A stretch of 64,000 nucleotides of DNA, from NCBI RefSeq assembly GCF_004216555.1, contig NZ_SGWQ01000007.1, positions 248,001 to 312,000 of the forward strand. Direction: 5' to 3'. This DNA comes from Herbihabitans rhizosphaerae (GTDB lineage Bacteria > Actinomycetota > Actinomycetes > Mycobacteriales > Pseudonocardiaceae). The first letter of the stretch is position 1. Every line of letters begins with the position of its first letter. Positions 60,967 to 64,000 of the stretch are shown in pieces. The notes under the pieces are model-generated. The model saw only the letters and a list, made by a program, of their open reading frames with translations. It did no database searches and was not told the DNA's origin. The translations under genes and the position numbers were made by a program.

Positions 60967-61746
60967 GTGTGGCGGTGGGATGTTCCAACCGTTCCAGCGG
61001 ACGTCGAGCCGCTCGAGTGCGGGGAGTTCAGCGAGCCAGCCGGGGAGTTCGGTGAGCCGGTTCGCGCGGAGGTCGAGTGTGTGGAGGCGCTGGAGCAGGC
61101 TGATCTCGCGGGGGAGGTCCTCCAGCCGGCAGCCGCGCAGGGAGAGCGTGCGGAGTTGTGTGAGGCGGCCGAGTGGTTCGGGGAGTTCAGCGATCGGATT
61201 GCCGTCTAGGTGAAGTTCGCGGAGTGCGCCCAGTTCGCCGATCGAGCCGGGCAACGCGGTGATGCCATTGTCCTGCAAGCGAAGTTCGACCAGCGCGCGC
61301 CATTCGGTCCACTGTGGAAACTCGATGATCCGGTTGTCGGAGAGGTTGAGGTACTCCACCGTGGACAGCCGGCAGAGTTGTTCGGGAATCTCGTGAAGCC
61401 CGGTGTCGGCGAGGTAGACGAAGCGGAGTTGGCTCAGCTCACCGAGGCTCTTCGGGAGTCGGTGAAGTCGCCGGTTGCGGTTCAGATCGAGCACCCGGAG
61501 GTCGCGGAGATCGCCGATCCACTCCGGTAGTTCGCCGAGGTCGTTGTCGTGCAGGTACAGATGGGTGAGCCGGCGCAGCGCGTGGAGTTCGTCGGGGAGT
61601 GCGGTGATCCGGTTCCACCCCAGCGCCAGCTGCGTCGTGTCGGCCGATTGCCACGCCTGTTCGGGCACGGTGTCCAGGTCACGGCGCGACAGATCAACCA
61701 TTGTCGCCGGATCCACGCGCATGGTCGGGATGCTAGCTGCACTCAT
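60925..61746 (-). CDS. Leucine-rich-repeat protein
   Basis: A 273-residue protein with about nine LRR units of roughly 23 residues between residues 25 and 255 (LTHLYLHDNDLGELPEWIGD, LRVLDLNRNRRLHRLP, LRELHLDGNPIAELPEPLG, LHTLDLRANRLTELPGW). This Leu/Pro pattern is the bacterial LRR type. No signal peptide, membrane segment or enzymatic domain is present, so a cytoplasmic protein-binding role is likely. The ATG at 61746 overlaps the truncated FAD gene stop (ATGA). Its 3' end overlaps the convergent DUF7455 gene. Confidence 0.8.
   Translation of the reverse strand: MSAASIPTMRVDPATMVDLSRRDLDTVPEQAWQSADTTQLALGWNRITALPDELHALRRLTHLYLHDNDLGELPEWIGDLRDLRVLDLNRNRRLHRLPKSLGELSQLRFVYLADTGLHEIPEQLCRLSTVEYLNLSDNRIIEFPQWTEWRALVELRLQDNGITALPGSIGELGALRELHLDGNPIAELPEPLGRLTQLRTLSLRGCRLEDLPREISLLQRLHTLDLRANRLTELPGWLAELPALERLDVRWNGWNIPPPHLRPLLDRGCRIYC
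61307..61319. repeat. Variant iterated palindrome GTCCACTGTGGAA
   Basis: A 12/13 match to the GTCCAC-W-GTGGAC motif in the LRR gene. Other 12/13 copies are at 11018, 25634 and 37625. Confidence 0.4.
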
Positions 61747-62654
61747 GCTGCGTGCACGGTGACGTCGAAGCCGAACGGCTGGTCGTAGGAGTGCGTGTCG
61801 CCGATGGTCAGCGAACCGTCGGAGCGCTGCACCATCAGCAACTGCATCGCGTTGCGCGACGCCACCTCCGGCTGCGGCTGCGACCGGCGCAGCTCGTCCA
61901 GCGCCGCACCCTGGTAGGCCGGGTAGTACCGCAGGCTGTCGGCGTCGGCCACCGCCGTGGTCAACGGCTCGCCGAGCGGCTCGGTCTGCGCCATCTGCAG
62001 CCGCACCCGGCGCACCGGCACCTCGCCGGCCACCTCGCGGACCAGGCCGCCGAGCCACGCGCCGGTGCACAGCACGACGACGTCGCCGGCGTGCCGCTCG
62101 CCGTGGTCGTCGACGACTCCGGCGTCGGTCAGCGCGCGCACCTCGCGGCCGGGCACCCAGGTGTAGCGGCCGGACTCGATCAGCGCTGAACGCAGTGCCG
62201 GCTGGGCGGTGCGCGGTTCGACGGACGCGTCCGCGTCGCACCACAGCGCGCCGAGGCACTCGCCGCGCAACGCCGGATTGATCTCGCGAACCTCTTGTGC
62301 GCCAACGAGTTTCGTGTTCCGCTCGGCCGCGTCCGCGCGGGCCACCAGCTCGTTCGCCACGGTCAGCTCGGCCTCGGTACGCAGTACGGTGAGCGAGCCG
62401 GACGGCCGGAAACCCAGTGCCGGCACGCGTTCGGCGATCTGCTGCCACAGCGTCCGCGCCCGCAGCGCGGTGCTCAGTTCCGCGCCGTTCGCGCGACCGC
62501 TGACCCAGATCAGCCCGAAGTTGCGCACCGAGGCACCCCGCGCCTCGGGCTCGCGCTCCAACTGGACGACGTCGTGGCCGCGCTGGACGGCCTGCCAGGC
62601 GTGCATGGTGCCGAGCACTCCGCCGCCGACGATAAGGATTCGCACGCCGAACAC
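61743..62654 (-). CDS. HpnW-like FAD oxidoreductase, C-terminally truncated
   Basis: A 303-residue DAO-family protein: VRILIVGGGVLGTMHAWQAV (GxGxxG) at the N-terminus, GASVRNFGLIWVSG, ALRGECLGALWCDADASVEP and LTIGDTHSYDQPFGF near the end match the HpnW (TIGR03364) family linked to phosphonate metabolism. Family members run to about 365 residues and have a C-terminal part that completes the FAD site; here the match stops at the THSYD segment and TVHAA ends the ORF. The remaining sequence is the LRR gene. The start is a GTG at 62654 (GTG at 62645 possible). It may be inactive; C-terminal loss by deletion is inferred. Confidence 0.7.
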   Translation of the reverse strand: MFGVRILIVGGGVLGTMHAWQAVQRGHDVVQLEREPEARGASVRNFGLIWVSGRANGAELSTALRARTLWQQIAERVPALGFRPSGSLTVLRTEAELTVANELVARADAAERNTKLVGAQEVREINPALRGECLGALWCDADASVEPRTAQPALRSALIESGRYTWVPGREVRALTDAGVVDDHGERHAGDVVVLCTGAWLGGLVREVAGEVPVRRVRLQMAQTEPLGEPLTTAVADADSLRYYPAYQGAALDELRRSQPQPEVASRNAMQLLMVQRSDGSLTIGDTHSYDQPFGFDVTVHAA

Positions 62655-62811
62655 AGTCAGCTCTGACGACGAATGCGCGGTGGACCGCGAGCCAACGACG
62701 GGTGAACCGGCCTCGAATATTGGACTAGACGTGTTATCTGTTCGTTATCCTACGGCGGCGTGAGATGTCGATGGCACGGAGATGAGACGCGACACCGCGA
62801 AGGTCGCGGCC
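62655..62811. other. Divergent intergenic region before the secreted protein
   Basis: A short AT-richer patch around 62716-62752 contains TTGGAC and TATCCT, possible but widely spaced promoter elements. Nothing else was recognised. Confidence 0.35.
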
Positions 62812-64000
62812 ATGAGACAACGACAAGCAGGCCTACTCGCCGCGGTCGCGTTGCTCGCCTCGGGGGCCAGCGTCGTCCTGACCGCGCTCCCGGCGGCAGC
62901 GCAGGACGCCAGGGCCATCGGCACGGTGTCGATGGGGGAGAACTCGCGGCTGTCCGCGGCGGTGTACGACGAGCGGGGGCAACTCGTCCGGCACCTCTAC
63001 GATCTCGCCCCGCGTGCCGGGAAAGTCAACCTGACCTGGGACGGCAAGGACGACTGGGGCCACGATCTGCCGCACGGCAAGTACAACTGGCGCGCGATCA
63101 GCACCGGCGCCGTCGGCGCGCCCGACGGGCAGGCGGGCGACATGGGCAAGCCGGTCCCCGGCGCGGCCTACGAGCGGTCGGAGAACCCGGGCAACGCCAC
63201 CGCCGTCACCTACGGTCCCGACGGCGACCTGTACATCCAGTCCAACGGCGAGGAGTTCCAGCACGACGTGCGCCGGTACAAGCCGAAGAACCTGGGCACC
63301 GGCGAGGAGGTGTGGACCGGCCCGCACGGCTACGACGGCTGGCGGGATCGCGGTCACGCCATCGCCGTGGACCAGGAGTACGTGTACGCCGCCTCCATCG
63401 GACGCACCGGCAAGGTCGAGACGCACTACACCGTGCAACGCAGGCGCGCCGACACCGGTCAGCACGCGCCCTGGGGCACAGCCGGTGGCGAGATCCGTCT
63501 GGCGGACAACTGGACTGGCCTCACCCCGGTGACCGGGATCGCGGTGGACGGCAAGTACCTGTGGGTATCCGACACCGCGGGCAAGCGGATCCGCGTGTTC
63601 GACAAGGCCACGGGGTCCGAGACGCCGGTCGGTCTGTCGCTGGACGCCGCGCCGCGCGGCATCGTCACCGACGGCAACGGCCACGTCTGGGCCGCCGTCG
63701 GCGACCACGTGCGGCACTACGTGCACGACGGCGGCACCGTACGGGAGGTCGGCCGTAGCACCGCGCTCGGTCGCCCGTACGGACTGGCGCTGCACCGCTC
63801 GGCGCTCTACGTGTCCGACCTCGCCGCGGGCACCGTCCGCGGGTTCGACGTCTCCGGCACGGCTCCGGTCGAGCGGCCGGTGCCGTGGCGGCTGTCGAAC
63901 ATGCGCGGCCCCGGTCTGGTCACCGACACCACGTTCGGCTGGAAGTTCGACACGGGCTCGATGGTGGACGGGGGCGACGCGGCCATCGCGGTGTCGCCGG
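62812..64000 (+). CDS. Secreted FlgD-like/beta-propeller protein, 3' end outside window
   Basis: The 396 residues present begin with a signal peptide (LLAAVALLASGASVVLTALP, cleavage near AAAQ). Residues about 35-95 form a FlgD-type Ig-like fold (AAVYDERGQLVRHLY, LTWDGKDDWGHDLPHG). After that come NHL/six-bladed-propeller-type repeats (GIAVDGKYLWVSDTAGKRIR, GIVTDGNGHVWAAVGDHVRH, GLALHRSALYVSDLAAGTVR). These proteins bind or process extracellular polymers. The ATG at 62812 follows GAAGG; an ATG ten codons upstream is in frame. The gene continues beyond the window. Confidence 0.75.
   Translation, partial: MRQRQAGLLAAVALLASGASVVLTALPAAAQDARAIGTVSMGENSRLSAAVYDERGQLVRHLYDLAPRAGKVNLTWDGKDDWGHDLPHGKYNWRAISTGAVGAPDGQAGDMGKPVPGAAYERSENPGNATAVTYGPDGDLYIQSNGEEFQHDVRRYKPKNLGTGEEVWTGPHGYDGWRDRGHAIAVDQEYVYAASIGRTGKVETHYTVQRRRADTGQHAPWGTAGGEIRLADNWTGLTPVTGIAVDGKYLWVSDTAGKRIRVFDKATGSETPVGLSLDAAPRGIVTDGNGHVWAAVGDHVRHYVHDGGTVREVGRSTALGRPYGLALHRSALYVSDLAAGTVRGFDVSGTAPVERPVPWRLSNMRGPGLVTDTTFGWKFDTGSMVDGGDAAIAVSP

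Overview
The window is very GC-rich DNA from a filamentous actinomycete, most likely the order Pseudonocardiales (Saccharothrix, Lentzea, Actinosynnema or Amycolatopsis type). The evidence is an Emb-type arabinosyltransferase (arabinogalactan cell wall), a SARP regulator, a gamma-butyrolactone (GBL) signalling module, a WhiB protein, F420-type (Ddn-like) proteins, frequent GTG starts, several apparently leaderless genes, and TTA codons concentrated in regulators. No rRNA, tRNA, CRISPR array, transposase or complete antibiotic cluster was seen.

Layout. 0-9.1 kb is lipid-oriented: a lipoprotein fragment, a probable tuberculostearic-acid pair (tmsA-tmsB), a methyltransferase, a PhaC-like hydrolase, a 5'-truncated F420-family remnant, a PfkB kinase and a coupled fadE24-fadE23 pair. 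9.4-14.8 kb is a divergent catabolic locus: D-2-hydroxyacid dehydrogenase and amidase on one side; DUF3830 protein, two maleate-isomerase-family proteins and a GntR/FCD regulator on the other, with a GntR-like operator at the promoter. 14.8-20.1 kb holds a WD40 Ser/Thr kinase, a TetR-lipase pair with twin operators, and a secreted hydrolase. 20.2-28.1 kb holds the arabinosyltransferase, an aberrant ribosomal L11 paralogue and the HrpA helicase. 28.2-36.3 kb is mixed: secreted protein, FAD monooxygenase, YdcF-like protein, DUF222-HNH nuclease, PfpI protein, CBS and WhiB proteins, and a phosphopantetheinyl transferase coupled to a metallophosphoesterase.

36.3-51.6 kb is dominated by regulation: two large LuxR-type ATPases around a degenerate ABC domain fused to a PqqD-like domain, a two-component system, an ABC exporter, then the GBL island (SARP, TetR, GBL receptor, AfsA synthase, NAD-dependent reductase). 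51.7-64 kb has an iron-box-controlled siderophore uptake operon without an ATPase, a Ddn-like protein, an alkylglycerone-phosphate-synthase-like oxidase, a third large LuxR, small proteins, a leucine-rich-repeat protein coupled to a truncated FAD oxidoreductase, and a secreted beta-propeller protein cut by the window edge.

Beyond genes, the sequence carries layers that gene annotation does not explain: a 13-bp near-palindrome GTCCAC(A/T)GTGGAC repeated exactly eight times; a 22-nt-period tandem repeat directly or closely downstream of three genes and always co-oriented with them; a branched, cloverleaf-like inverted-repeat element at 31.34-31.41 kb; and paired palindromes at 3.06-3.20 kb. The most unusual proteins are the ABC-PqqD fusion, in which every ATP-handling motif is altered, and the L11 paralogue lacking the conserved proline motif of the thiopeptide-binding region.
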